Positions 1 through 7,851 of a DNA stretch of 34,649 nt are shown piece after piece. This stretch comes from Bacteroidia bacterium. GTDB lineage: Bacteria > Bacteroidota > Bacteroidia > Flavobacteriales_D > JAUILH01. The DNA is taken from NCBI GenBank assembly GCA_030433115.1, contig JAUILH010000031.1, forward strand, positions 1-34,649, in the 5' to 3' direction. How positions within the stretch are numbered: position 1 is the stretch's first letter; every line of letters begins with the position of its first letter. The notes below the pieces were generated by a model. It was not told where the DNA came from, did not search any database, and worked only from the letters and a program-made list of their open reading frames with translations. A program made the position numbers and the translations under genes.

Positions 1-1448
1 GTAACTGTTCCGGATATGTCATATTCTAAGAAGCCTCCGTTTACGTAACAGTTGGTTACGTTGATGTCGAAGGTGTTCATGGAGCAGCAGCTTCCTGAGC
101 CAACGGTCACGGTTGCAGGTGTGCTGGTTCCACAAGTAGGGTCATTGACTGTAACGGTGTAATTACCCGGACAAAGACCAGTGATAGTGGGAGAGGTTTG
201 TCCACCAGGTGCCCATGAGTATGTGTAAACACCACTTCCTCCTGATGTTGCAACGGTTGCTTCTCCATCGCAATCTCCGGGACAAGTTTCATCAATTCCC
301 GATTCATTAAGGACGATAGGTCCGAATAATTGCACAAATTCAGTATGAGTTGATGGGCATGCTCCTCCAAAAGAGGCTGTAATGGCATAAGTTCCTGGAG
401 TAGTGTAGTTATGGGGAGGAGGGTTGTTACCAGTAAAGGTCGTACCATCTCCAAAGTCCCAATCCGGGGCACCAACGCTTAAATCATTAATGGTCACATT
501 CACACTGGCACCACAAGTTACGGTAGTCGGATTAATGGTGAAATCGGCAACCGGAGCTATCAGTGCAGACCCTCCATTTACTGAGAAATCAAGCGTTCCA
601 GTCGTTCCACTGGAGAAGAAATCCACGACAATTGCGTAAGTTCCAACGGGGAGGTTGGATGGGGGGTTGAACTCCCCAGTTCCTCCTGGAGTCTGTCCAG
701 CAGGGCTGTTATTTCCAAAATCGTAATTGTAGTTACAGTCAATTTCTGTTCCCGGACATCCCCCAGTAATATTAAATAAAGCCCAGTCGAGTTCCACACC
801 CGTTGAGGCGCCGCTTGGCGTGGCAGACCATTCAAATGTTCCAGCCTGAAGGACATCAAAAGTAAACCATACATCTTGATTGACAGCTCCACCAAAACAA
901 CTTGGAAAAGTCGCAGATGATGACATGTTATTCATATCCGCAACCAAAGTCCCTTGACAGATAGGCAAAGCTCCCGAACAGGCATTACCACCAGTTGGAG
1001 GAGGTGTATAAGAATCAATGCACAATTGGAACGTACCTTGCGTGTTGGTACTTGACATTACCCCAATCCACACTTGTGTGCCTGGTGCAAGTCCCCAGGA
1101 AGAATTTAAAGAAGCACCCCCGGCAGCGTTGTCACAAAATTCAAGTAAACCGGTTGGAGGACATCCACCGGTGTAAACCACAATTTCGGCATCTTGCAAT
1201 GTGCCCGGGTTAATTTGAAAGTCGTTTTGAGTCCCCTGAGTCACGTATGTGTACCATACTTCATTGACTGGTGCAGCGTTACATGCTCCATACATGGTGT
1301 TAGAACTGGTCGCATTAACAGTGGTTCCATTAACACAGGTATTTCCATTGACGTTCACAACGGTTGCTGTAGCACAGTTGTCGCTCTGGGTTCTACCAGC
1401 AAATCCAAACACCAAACAAGCACCGATAAGTAGTAATAAATTTTTCAT
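1..1448 (-). CDS. Large secreted PKD/SprB-repeat surface protein (C-terminus outside window)
   Basis: The frame read down from the ATG at 1446-1448 stays open to the window edge, giving at least 482 residues; its C-terminus lies beyond base 1. It begins with a signal peptide (MKNLLLLIGACLVFGFAGRTQ). Two Cys- and Gly-rich beta-sandwich-like segments follow (roughly residues 20-150 and 155-295). A PKD domain comes next, with its core WDFGDGT and the ending PGTYAITASF. After it is a SprB-type repeat recognisable by CPGDCDGEATV, YSWAPGGQT and GNYTVTVND. Such Bacteroidota proteins are normally T9SS cargo exported to the cell surface or medium, with adhesin or gliding-type roles; the sorting domain would be in the missing part. 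It starts 2 bases after the stop of the upstream small secreted protein, so the two are probably co-transcribed. The family call is firm; the function is unknown. Confidence 0.88.
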   Translation of the reverse strand, partial: MKNLLLLIGACLVFGFAGRTQSDNCATATVVNVNGNTCVNGTTVNATSSNTMYGACNAAPVNEVWYTYVTQGTQNDFQINPGTLQDAEIVVYTGGCPPTGLLEFCDNAAGGASLNSSWGLAPGTQVWIGVMSSTNTQGTFQLCIDSYTPPPTGGNACSGALPICQGTLVADMNNMSSSATFPSCFGGAVNQDVWFTFDVLQAGTFEWSATPSGASTGVELDWALFNITGGCPGTEIDCNYNYDFGNNSPAGQTPGGTGEFNPPSNLPVGTYAIVVDFFSSGTTGTLDFSVNGGSALIAPVADFTINPTTVTCGASVNVTINDLSVGAPDWDFGDGTTFTGNNPPPHNYTTPGTYAITASFGGACPSTHTEFVQLFGPIVLNESGIDETCPGDCDGEATVATSGGSGVYTYSWAPGGQTSPTITGLCPGNYTVTVNDPTCGTSTPATVTVGSGSCCSMNTFDINVTNCYVNGGFLEYDISGTV

Positions 1449-1450
1449 GC

Positions 1451-1789
1451 TTATTCGATTTCGTTGGAAGTAATGAATGTATAATAGTCAAGCGGAACGA
1501 AATCGGCCTTCTCTATTTCTTTGTAGGGTAGAATTTTGATTCTCATTCTGTCAGAAACACGATGATATACAACTTCTTCAGAATCCCTGAGTTCTGCAAT
1601 GGTCTTAAACATGGTGAGCTCCACAGAAGGTAAGGTACGTGTATCTATCATTTGAATTTGATAGGTGCCTTCTAAATCTGATTTGAGTTGAACAAGCGAT
1701 TTAACTTCATCTTCAGAAAGATGTGATTGTGCTTGGGTTCCGTGACCAATAAAGGCACACAAAATAATTAAACCTAATAGTTTTTTCAT
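1451..1789 (-). CDS. Small exported protein of unknown function
   Basis: A 112-residue protein starting at ATG 1787-1789, with a clear signal peptide (MKKLLGLIILCAFIGHGTQAQ, cleavage probably after AQA or AQ). The mature part is about 90 residues, charged, with no cysteines and no motif I recognise. It lies 2 bases upstream of the large PKD/SprB gene on the same strand, which implies translational coupling and suggests it may act with that surface protein in the periplasm or at the outer membrane. The upstream leader carries two hairpins and a possible promoter at 1897-1924. The exported location is well supported; the role is not known. Confidence 0.8.
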   Translation of the reverse strand: MKKLLGLIILCAFIGHGTQAQSHLSEDEVKSLVQLKSDLEGTYQIQMIDTRTLPSVELTMFKTIAELRDSEEVVYHRVSDRMRIKILPYKEIEKADFVPLDYYTFITSNEIE

Positions 1790-1808
1790 AGCGCAAGTGT
1801 GTTAAGGT

Positions 1809-1858
1809 AAATCCGTCCATATAACCAGACGGATTTTTCCAAAATGGTTGCCCATTTT
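1809..1858 (-). promoter_or_regulatory. Double hairpin in the 5' leader of the small secreted protein/PKD operon
   Basis: On the minus strand the leader first forms AAAATGG-GCAA-CCATTTT (1858-1841), then AAATCCGTC with loop TGGTTATATG and GACGGATTT (1836-1809). Both stems are perfect. No T-run follows the second stem, so it is not an obvious terminator. It ends 19 bases before the ATG at 1789, close enough to influence translation or mRNA stability. Confidence 0.45.
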
Positions 1859-1896
1859 CTAAAAATAAAATCCTAATAACCAGCAGAGAGAGAGGA

Positions 1897-1924
1897 TAAA
1901 TATACAAGAAATATCTAAAAACAA
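1897..1924 (-). promoter_or_regulatory. Possible promoter of the small secreted protein/PKD operon
   Basis: On the minus strand TTG (1924-1922) is followed after 17 bases by TATATTTA (1904-1897), one base off the Bacteroidota -7 consensus TAnnTTTG. Transcription would begin near 1890 and give a leader of about 100 bases containing the two hairpins. The match is imperfect, so this is tentative. Confidence 0.35.
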
Positions 1925-2006
1925 GGAAAGGAGACTATTGCCTCCTTTCCTGACCTACTACATAAATTACTATTAGATAGTAATCTCTGCTATTTGCTCA
2001 CTTACC
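1917..2006 (-). ncRNA. Candidate small RNA or attenuated leader RNA
   Basis: On the minus strand a perfect -7 box TATATTTG (2020-2013) is preceded by TTTG (2039-2036) with a 15-base spacer, shorter than the usual 17-21. About 60 bases downstream is a 9-bp perfect stem (1950-1942 with 1933-1925, GC-rich) followed by TTGTTTTT, an intrinsic-terminator layout. A weaker AT-rich hairpin lies at 1966-1984. No open frame of useful size is inside. Transcription from this box would yield an RNA of about 90 nt. It could be a free small RNA or an attenuator placed ahead of the operon starting at 1789. Bases are seen; transcription is inferred. Confidence 0.4.
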
Positions 2007-2171
2007 TCACAACAAATATACAAATCAATTTAAACCAAAGAAGTCATTAATCGGCTTAATATTGGAATCCAATTTCTGTAATCTCACGTTGAGGGCATAA
2101 AAATGAAAACCTAATCTTTTTATTAAATTTAGAGATTCAAATAATTCGATTACCAAAAAAAGTTAGACACA

Positions 2172-2546
2172 ATGGGAGACTATACGGTTATGCAAACCAA
2201 TTATTCACCAAAAGTAAGTCTGAAAAATTCAGGCGAATTTCATATTGAAGGGGTATCACTTTCTGAAAATAGTCAAGCATTTTTTGAACCGATCATTCAA
2301 TGGACAGATTCTTATTGTGAAAAGCCTGCAGATCAGACAGAAGTCAAATTGAATCTAGAATATTTAGATTCAGGATCATTGGGGTACTTTAATCGCTTTT
2401 TGGAAGCACTGAACAACCTGCATAAATCAGGTAAAAGCTCCGTCAATGTGGAATGGTGTTTTGAGGATGATGATCAGGATATGGAGGATTATGGCAAGGA
2501 TATTGAACAAATGTTCGACTTTAACGTGAATTTAAAAGCCATTTAG
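2172..2546 (+). CDS. SiaC/DUF1987-family regulatory phosphoprotein-like protein
   Basis: A 124-residue cytoplasmic protein with no signal peptide. The pattern LNLEYLDSGSLGYFNRFLEA (residues 61-80), then VNVEWCFEDDDQDMEDYGKD and a C-terminal FDFNV, matches my memory of the DUF1987/SiaC family, which is about 120 residues. In Pseudomonas SiaC is switched by phosphorylation through the kinase SiaB and the PP2C phosphatase SiaA, and controls a diguanylate cyclase. Here the segment usually read as N-T-S-S is D-S-G-S, so a phosphorylatable Ser remains in place of Thr. No SiaB- or SiaD-like gene is adjacent; the nearest PP2C protein is 26 kb away. Its TAG is directly followed by the ATG of the next gene, implying coupling. 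Family membership is probable; partner and output are unknown. Confidence 0.68.
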   Translation: MGDYTVMQTNYSPKVSLKNSGEFHIEGVSLSENSQAFFEPIIQWTDSYCEKPADQTEVKLNLEYLDSGSLGYFNRFLEALNNLHKSGKSSVNVEWCFEDDDQDMEDYGKDIEQMFDFNVNLKAI

Positions 2547-3524
2547 ATGTCGAGACGCTTTCATAGAGCGGTTTGTTTACTCATTGTTTTGTCTTTGGGA
2601 ATGACTGGATACCCCCAGGAAGTACCTTCCAAGGAAGAGAATATTCCCTATTTGGTGACCTTCAGTAAGCAAGCTGATAAGTCTTACGGAGATGATGATT
2701 TCAACCAAACATTCTTTTTTGTGCTACCAGAGAATTATAACAAGGCTTTTTATATCAAGGTGTTTGATCCGGATGTAGGGGGGAAGCACGATGAAAAAGT
2801 GGGTGAATTTAATTCCAAAACCAAATTTTCTGTGTACGGTGGTAAGGGATGTATTAGTGACAAGGATGCACGTCAGACCAATCCTTCCGGAAACTACAGG
2901 AGTGGCACATTATTGGGGTCCAAAACTTTCGGAACAGATGAAAAGTACGATGGGAAATGGTATACTTTCGGACCGTTCGACCCTAAGTCGGGAGAAAAAT
3001 CGTCCATGTACAATGGCTATGTCTTCAAAGTAATTGCTCAGGGTTATTCCGGAGATGATGGAAATCTCTATAAGTATTTCTTAAGTACAGATAAAACCAA
3101 TAATGTGGCTATAGAAGGTGCCAATGCCTTCACTTTTGAATATACATTTCGTCTCCATGATGATAAGAATCAAGTGGCACATTTGTATCCCTTTATCTCC
3201 AATAAGGTAGTAGCCGTTCAGGTATCTAATTTTGACTGGGATAATGACGGCGGTATTTTGGTGTATTCGACCGCAGTTATCGGAAAGGAACTGAGAAGCT
3301 CAGGAGATAAAGAGTGGTCAAAAGATACTTACTCCATTAAGAAGGAAGAAAAAGGAGGGTCTCTTGATATTCGGTTTGTAAAAAATCAAAAGGCGCCTCA
3401 GGAAAACAACAATGTAGTAGTACATGTGACCAATCAATATGGAGAGAATTTACCCTTTTACTCGGCACCAATAGGTGGGATTCCTAAGTTTAAACCTGAC
3501 ATTGATGTCAGAATTATTAAATAA
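2547..3524 (+). CDS. Exported protein of unknown function, co-transcribed with the SiaC-like gene
   Basis: A 325-residue protein with an N-terminal signal peptide (RFHRAVCLLIVLSLGMTGYP), probably cleaved near GYPQ-E. The mature protein is rich in Gly, Asp, Tyr and Lys with alternating beta-like stretches (FYIKVFDPDVGGKHDEKVGE, YVFKVIAQGYSGDDGN, NKVVAVQVSNFDWDNDGG). This suggests a periplasmic or outer-membrane beta-sandwich protein. Asp/Gly-rich turns could bind Ca2+, but I see no clean EF-hand or dockerin motif. There is no C-terminal T9SS domain. Its ATG abuts the TAG of the preceding gene with no gap, so expression is linked to a cytoplasmic phosphoprotein-like gene, an unusual pairing. 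I do not recognise the family. Confidence 0.8.
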   Translation: MSRRFHRAVCLLIVLSLGMTGYPQEVPSKEENIPYLVTFSKQADKSYGDDDFNQTFFFVLPENYNKAFYIKVFDPDVGGKHDEKVGEFNSKTKFSVYGGKGCISDKDARQTNPSGNYRSGTLLGSKTFGTDEKYDGKWYTFGPFDPKSGEKSSMYNGYVFKVIAQGYSGDDGNLYKYFLSTDKTNNVAIEGANAFTFEYTFRLHDDKNQVAHLYPFISNKVVAVQVSNFDWDNDGGILVYSTAVIGKELRSSGDKEWSKDTYSIKKEEKGGSLDIRFVKNQKAPQENNNVVVHVTNQYGENLPFYSAPIGGIPKFKPDIDVRIIK

Positions 3525-3582
3525 CCTTGTGCGTAAATACCTTATGGTCTGATAATCAACTTTTGTCGACCAAAAAATTAAA

Positions 3583-6045
3583 ATGACAAAAAATTCTGAA
3601 CGCATAGACCAGATTAATCCAGAGATTGAACTGGCATATCAGTTTATCGTACAAACCAATAAAAACTTATACCTGACCGGAAAGGCAGGGACAGGTAAAA
3701 CGACCTTTCTTGAAAGAATTCGGTCGTCAGTGCCCAAACGAATTGCTGTTGTGGCTCCAACAGGTGTAGCTGCCATTAATGCCAAAGGCATTACCATCCA
3801 CTCTTTGTTTCAGTTACCTTTTGGACCAATCCCTCCCGGATCACTCAAAAAAAATGGCAATCAAAGACGATTTAATCGGAACAAGATCAAGCTTATTTCT
3901 GGCATTGAGTTATTGGTAATTGATGAGATTAGTATGGTGCGGGCAGATTTGTTGGATGCCATCGATGAGGTACTCCGTCGTTATAAAAATCCGATCAAAC
4001 CCTTTGGAGGTGTTCAACTGCTTTTAATCGGAGACCTCCATCAACTTCCTCCGGTTGTGAATCATCAGGAGTGGCAAATTCTGTCGCAGTATTACACAAC
4101 ACCCTATTTTTTCGGAAGTCAGGCACTGCAAGCCTCCAATCCGGTTACCATTCAATTGAAACACATCTATCGTCAATCCGACCAGACATTTATTGATTTG
4201 TTGAACAGGGTTCGGAATAATGACATTGATCAGGTAGTACTGGATACCCTCAATTCGAGATATCAAGCATCTTTTGACCATAGTGCACAAGAAGGATATA
4301 TCACTTTGTGTTCCCATAATCATGCGGCCAATGCGATTAACCAGAAAAGACTGGATGATTTGGAAGCCAAACCACATACGTTCAGTGCAAAAGTGTCGGG
4401 TGATTTTCCCGAACATGCTTATCCTACCGAGGAAAAATTGGTTCTAAAACCTGGCGCACAAGTCATGTTTGTTAAAAATGATCCGGGTCCCGATAAGACT
4501 TATTATAATGGAAAGATTGGGCAGGTTTTGATTGTTAACAATGAGAGTGTAACTGTAGAGTGTGATGACGGGAAGCGATTGGTTGTTGAGGCACAATCAT
4601 GGGACAACCGGCAGTTTAAGCTCAACGAAACATCTAAGGAAATTGAGGAAAATATTGTGGGAAGTTTTGAGCAACTCCCATTAAAGCTGGCGTGGGCAAT
4701 TACCATTCACAAAAGTCAGGGACTCACCTTTGATAAGCTCATTATTGATGCACAGGATGCATTTGCGCATGGGCAGGTTTATGTTGCGCTTAGCAGATGC
4801 AGAAGTTTTGAAGGGATTGTTTTGAAAACACCTCTCAAAGCTTCTAGTGTGCGCACAGATTTGGCTGTGGATAGTTTCTCGAAAGACGCTGAAGCCAATC
4901 ATCCCGACCAGCAGCAGTTGTTACAAGCGAAAATTGAGTTTCAAAGAGAGTTGCTGTGGGACTTATTTGAGATGCGAGACCTCCAAAGACGGCTTACCAT
5001 ACTAGAGCGAATCTATCAACTGAACGAAAGCAAGTTACTTGGATCAGCATTTAAAGACTTTTCAAAACTTAATAAAAAAGCCACAGAGCTGATAGATGTA
5101 GCGCACAAGTTTATGCCAGAATTGAAAAGGTTGTTGGCGATTGAAGAGTTACCCGAGACCAATGAATCATTGCTGAACAGGTTGTCAAAAGCAGCCAATT
5201 ATTTCTTGCCGTTTTTTGACGGCATATCCGAACAACTGAATGCCATTTCGGTGATTAGCGATAATAAAGACTCGAAAAAGAATGTGACAGAAAAAACAGA
5301 TGATCTTCAAAAGTCACTTGGAAAGCTATTGCTCGGATTGAGGTCTTGCGCTTCCGGTTTTAACCCAATCGCTTATGCCCGTGAGAAGGCGAATCTCGAT
5401 CTGGACCTTGAACAAAAAAAGAAATCGCCAAAACCGAAAACAGTTGACAAGGACATTGTGCATCCTGAGTTGTATCAGGAGTTAACGTCCTGGCGCAAGG
5501 ATTTGGCATCACAAAATAACCTGCCTGCCTATCGAATCATTTCGACCAAAGCCATTATTGAGATTGGTCATGTGTTGCCAAGCAATGCTCAATCACTTTT
5601 AAGAATTAACGGGATTGGCAAAAAGAAATTAGACCTGCACGGAGAGGATATTTTGGAAATTGTAAATAGATACGCTGAGACAAAAAAAATCAGTGAAAGA
5701 GATGTTCTGAGCAATGCCAGTGGTCCGATGAAGCCCGTCAAAAAAGAAAAAATAGACACCAAAAAAGTGAGTTTCGACTTATTTAAGGAAGGGAAGTCCA
5801 TTGATGAAATTGCCCGGGAACGGGGTTTTACCAAACCTACTATTGAAGGTCATTTGGCTCATTTCATTGAATTGGGAGAGTTGTCAATTGAGCAGGTATT
5901 GGACATTCAAATTATTGAAAAACTGATGCCCACATTGAAGAAGAACAAACAAGGAAATCTGTCTGATATCAAGTATAGATTAGGTGATGAATTTACCTAT
6001 GGGGACATTAAGTTGGTGCTGGCTCACCTGAATCGCAAAGCATAA
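3583..6045 (+). CDS. Pif1/RecD-like SF1 helicase with C-terminal HRDC and helix-turn-helix domains
   Basis: An 820-residue protein. N-terminal helicase core: Walker A GKAGTGKTT (33-41), Walker B VIDE (112-115), motif III LLIGDLHQLPP (147-157), motif V-like ITIHKSQGLTFDK (373-385) and motif VI VALSRCRSFEG (401-411). These are typical of Pif1-family ATP-driven 5'-3' DNA helicases acting on G-quadruplexes, R-loops or stalled forks. After a linker comes an HRDC-like region (about 627-698, with LLRINGIGKKKLDLHGEDIL), then an HTH_40-like region (about 728-772, with GKSIDEIARERGFTKPTIEGHL). That tail is familiar from RecQ helicases. The region between about 430 and 620 is unassigned. It lies 58 bases after the secreted-protein gene. 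Helicase identity is secure; the precise substrate is inferred. Confidence 0.93.
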   Translation: MTKNSERIDQINPEIELAYQFIVQTNKNLYLTGKAGTGKTTFLERIRSSVPKRIAVVAPTGVAAINAKGITIHSLFQLPFGPIPPGSLKKNGNQRRFNRNKIKLISGIELLVIDEISMVRADLLDAIDEVLRRYKNPIKPFGGVQLLLIGDLHQLPPVVNHQEWQILSQYYTTPYFFGSQALQASNPVTIQLKHIYRQSDQTFIDLLNRVRNNDIDQVVLDTLNSRYQASFDHSAQEGYITLCSHNHAANAINQKRLDDLEAKPHTFSAKVSGDFPEHAYPTEEKLVLKPGAQVMFVKNDPGPDKTYYNGKIGQVLIVNNESVTVECDDGKRLVVEAQSWDNRQFKLNETSKEIEENIVGSFEQLPLKLAWAITIHKSQGLTFDKLIIDAQDAFAHGQVYVALSRCRSFEGIVLKTPLKASSVRTDLAVDSFSKDAEANHPDQQQLLQAKIEFQRELLWDLFEMRDLQRRLTILERIYQLNESKLLGSAFKDFSKLNKKATELIDVAHKFMPELKRLLAIEELPETNESLLNRLSKAANYFLPFFDGISEQLNAISVISDNKDSKKNVTEKTDDLQKSLGKLLLGLRSCASGFNPIAYAREKANLDLDLEQKKKSPKPKTVDKDIVHPELYQELTSWRKDLASQNNLPAYRIISTKAIIEIGHVLPSNAQSLLRINGIGKKKLDLHGEDILEIVNRYAETKKISERDVLSNASGPMKPVKKEKIDTKKVSFDLFKEGKSIDEIARERGFTKPTIEGHLAHFIELGELSIEQVLDIQIIEKLMPTLKKNKQGNLSDIKYRLGDEFTYGDIKLVLAHLNRKA

Positions 6046-6075
6046 AAAATCCCTGCCACAATTTGTAGCAGGGAT
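6044..6075 (-). terminator. Intrinsic terminator of the PKD-repeat gene (minus strand)
   Basis: ATCCCTGC (6049-6056) pairs perfectly with GCAGGGAT (6068-6075). On the minus strand the stem is followed by a run of six T (6049-6044). It lies between convergent stops and overlaps the TAA of the helicase gene; on the plus strand there is no T-run, so it chiefly serves the minus-strand gene. Confidence 0.8.
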
Positions 6076-6100
6076 AAACTAAGCTTTAGGAAACTACATA

Positions 6101-7762
6101 TTAATGCTTAATAAAGCGCTTTACAATTTGAGTGTTTTCCGATTTAATCGTCAGGTTGTACATTCCGGAAGACAAATCACTGATGTTGATATTGTGCGAC
6201 TGGTTTCCAGTGCTACCAACCAGGTTGTTGCTGTAAATAGTTCTTCCAGTCATATCTGTGATCGTCAATGATACATCCTCTCCATTGATGTTGTTGATAT
6301 CAACGGTGATGTTGTCATTCGCCGGGTTAGGATATAATTTATTGAATTCAAGTCCTGTTTCCTCAACACTCAACTCATCGTTAGACCCCAATGGTAGGAT
6401 ATTGATTGTGAAACCTTCCTGTCTTTGAGTATACGATACCGTGTCGCAGTAAGTATCGGTACATCCTGCACCATCATCAATAGTCAAACAGATCATATAC
6501 GTTCCGTTTTGCTGGTACTGATGTGTTGGATACGCCTGGTTTGAAGTGTTTCCATCACCAAAATCCCACGAGTAAGTCAGGTTGTTTCCAGTTGCAGTGT
6601 TGAAAATGTAAACCGTGTTTGTAGATCCAGTGCTGAAAGCAGAATCAACGAACCAAACAAAGCCAGCGCTACAAGTAGGTCCACCAGTTGGACTATTTAC
6701 TGTTACAGGGTAACAAATGGTATCTGAACAAGTGCTGTTCCATACAGTCAGGCACACGGTGTAAACACCAGCAGCACTGTAAGTATGATTTGGGTGCGTC
6801 AAAGAAGACGTACTACCGTCACCAAAATCCCAGAAGTAATTTAAAGCACTTCCATTTGATGTGTTGATGAAGTACAGTGTATTCAAAGAATCCACTGACC
6901 AGAAGTTTGCCATACAAGGAGTTGTGCCAGAACCACCACCAGACGCAACGGTCACAGTGCTACATGTTGAATCTACACAACCTGCACCATCATCAATAAC
7001 CAAACAAACAGTATAGGTTCCCGCAGATGCGTAGTTATGAGAAGGGTTCATTCCAGTTCCAGTAGAGCCATCACCAAAATCCCACGAATAGTTTAAGCCT
7101 ACTGCAGTACCTCCTGTAGAGGAAGAGCCGTCAAACCATACCGTAGAAGATGTGCTGTCTGGATAAGCAGCAAATACAGCACTACAATTTGATGATACAC
7201 CACTTATGGTGATATTGGTCCATGTAGAATCACAAAACTGTCCACCAGCATCATAACCATGCAGGTACACTTGATAAGTTCCGTTCATCAATGCAGTGTG
7301 CGAAAATGAATTGTTCGTGGTATTAACAACCAGGTTCGAGTTGGGGTCAAAAACATACCACTCGTTTGTAGCTGCAGTAGAGGTGTGCGATCCGTAGATT
7401 ACGCCATTAGATTCATAGACATTTGAAGTGACGTTACAAGCACTTCCGCTAGCATTGGTTACAACAATTGAGTCACAAAAAGTATTGCTACAACCTGCTG
7501 TGGAATCAATGATAGTTAGACATACCATGTAAGTTCCATTACTACCAAAGGTATGAACTGGGTTCGTCGAATTATCAAATGTCCCGTCGTCAAAATCCCA
7601 GTAAAAATGAACGTTTGGTCCACCAGATGGGGTTGAGTTGTTAGTAAAATTGACCACCTGGCTACCTGCCGGTGATTGTGAGCTCGTATAATTAGCCACA
7701 CATTGCCCAAATGACCAGGAGCTGATCGCCAGGGCTGTTAAAAGGGTTAATAATCTATTCAT
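6101..7762 (-). CDS. Secreted multi-PKD-domain protein with T9SS type A sorting domain
   Basis: I start at ATG 7762 (553 residues) because the upstream in-frame alternative at 7780 is a TTG, and the ATG opens directly into a signal peptide (MNRLLTLLTALAISSWSFGQ). Five PKD-like modules follow. Four carry the core YWDFDDGT or WDFGDGST/NT and endings such as GTYMVCLTI or GVYTVCLTV. The second, with NEWYVFDPNS, lacks the DFGDG core and is degenerate. Paired cysteines recur near module borders. The last 80 residues are a type A sorting domain: KLYPNPANDNITVDI, DMTGRTIYS, SGMYNLTIKS and a basic end. The protein should be moved across the outer membrane by T9SS and anchored or released. No enzyme domain is visible, so an adhesive or structural role is likely. 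Confidence 0.93.
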   Translation of the reverse strand: MNRLLTLLTALAISSWSFGQCVANYTSSQSPAGSQVVNFTNNSTPSGGPNVHFYWDFDDGTFDNSTNPVHTFGSNGTYMVCLTIIDSTAGCSNTFCDSIVVTNASGSACNVTSNVYESNGVIYGSHTSTAATNEWYVFDPNSNLVVNTTNNSFSHTALMNGTYQVYLHGYDAGGQFCDSTWTNITISGVSSNCSAVFAAYPDSTSSTVWFDGSSSTGGTAVGLNYSWDFGDGSTGTGMNPSHNYASAGTYTVCLVIDDGAGCVDSTCSTVTVASGGGSGTTPCMANFWSVDSLNTLYFINTSNGSALNYFWDFGDGSTSSLTHPNHTYSAAGVYTVCLTVWNSTCSDTICYPVTVNSPTGGPTCSAGFVWFVDSAFSTGSTNTVYIFNTATGNNLTYSWDFGDGNTSNQAYPTHQYQQNGTYMICLTIDDGAGCTDTYCDTVSYTQRQEGFTINILPLGSNDELSVEETGLEFNKLYPNPANDNITVDINNINGEDVSLTITDMTGRTIYSNNLVGSTGNQSHNINISDLSSGMYNLTIKSENTQIVKRFIKH

Positions 7763-7812
7763 AATTAAGTGGTTTTTCAATTTCTATGGAACAAATATCC
7801 ACCACTTAATTA
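7762..7812. repeat. Perfect 11-bp inverted repeat around the start of the PKD gene
   Basis: TAATTAAGTGG (7762-7772) and CCACTTAATTA (7802-7812) are exact reverse complements separated by 29 bases. One arm touches the ATG of the minus-strand PKD gene. Between the arms is GATATTTG, one base off a -7 box, with a TTG 20 bases further upstream. It may be an operator pair flanking the promoter or, if transcription starts further upstream, a leader stem covering the start codon. Confidence 0.5.
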
Positions 7813-7851
7813 AAGTACACAATCCAGAATTGTAAAATCTTACGCGTTCAA

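Larger units (their letters stand above)
1790..2171. other. Hairpin-rich 382-base gap between divergent genes
   Basis: No convincing protein gene is present. Perfect inverted repeats pair 1809-1817 with 1828-1836 (9 bp), 1841-1847 with 1852-1858 (7 bp), 1925-1933 with 1942-1950 (9 bp), and 1966-1971 with 1979-1984 (6 bp). A short dyad ATTGG-AAT-CCAAT sits at 2061-2073 in front of the plus-strand gene. On the minus strand there are TAnnTTTG-like boxes at 2013-2020 and, weaker, at 1897-1904. The gap therefore looks like regulatory or RNA-coding sequence rather than filler. Confidence 0.6.

Noticed and set aside
107-475. Minus-strand frame of 122 codons inside the first gene
   Set aside because: It lies in a different frame of the PKD/SprB coding region; the frame from ATG 1448 carries the signal peptide and the PKD motifs.
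6101-7762. PKD repeats read as a DNA-level tandem repeat or CRISPR-like array
   Set aside because: Repeats are protein modules of about 80-90 residues with diverged DNA; no short identical repeats with spacers were seen anywhere.
7763-7780. TTG start that would lengthen the PKD protein by six residues
   Set aside because: The downstream ATG opens directly into a signal peptide, and the extra residues overlap the leader palindrome.
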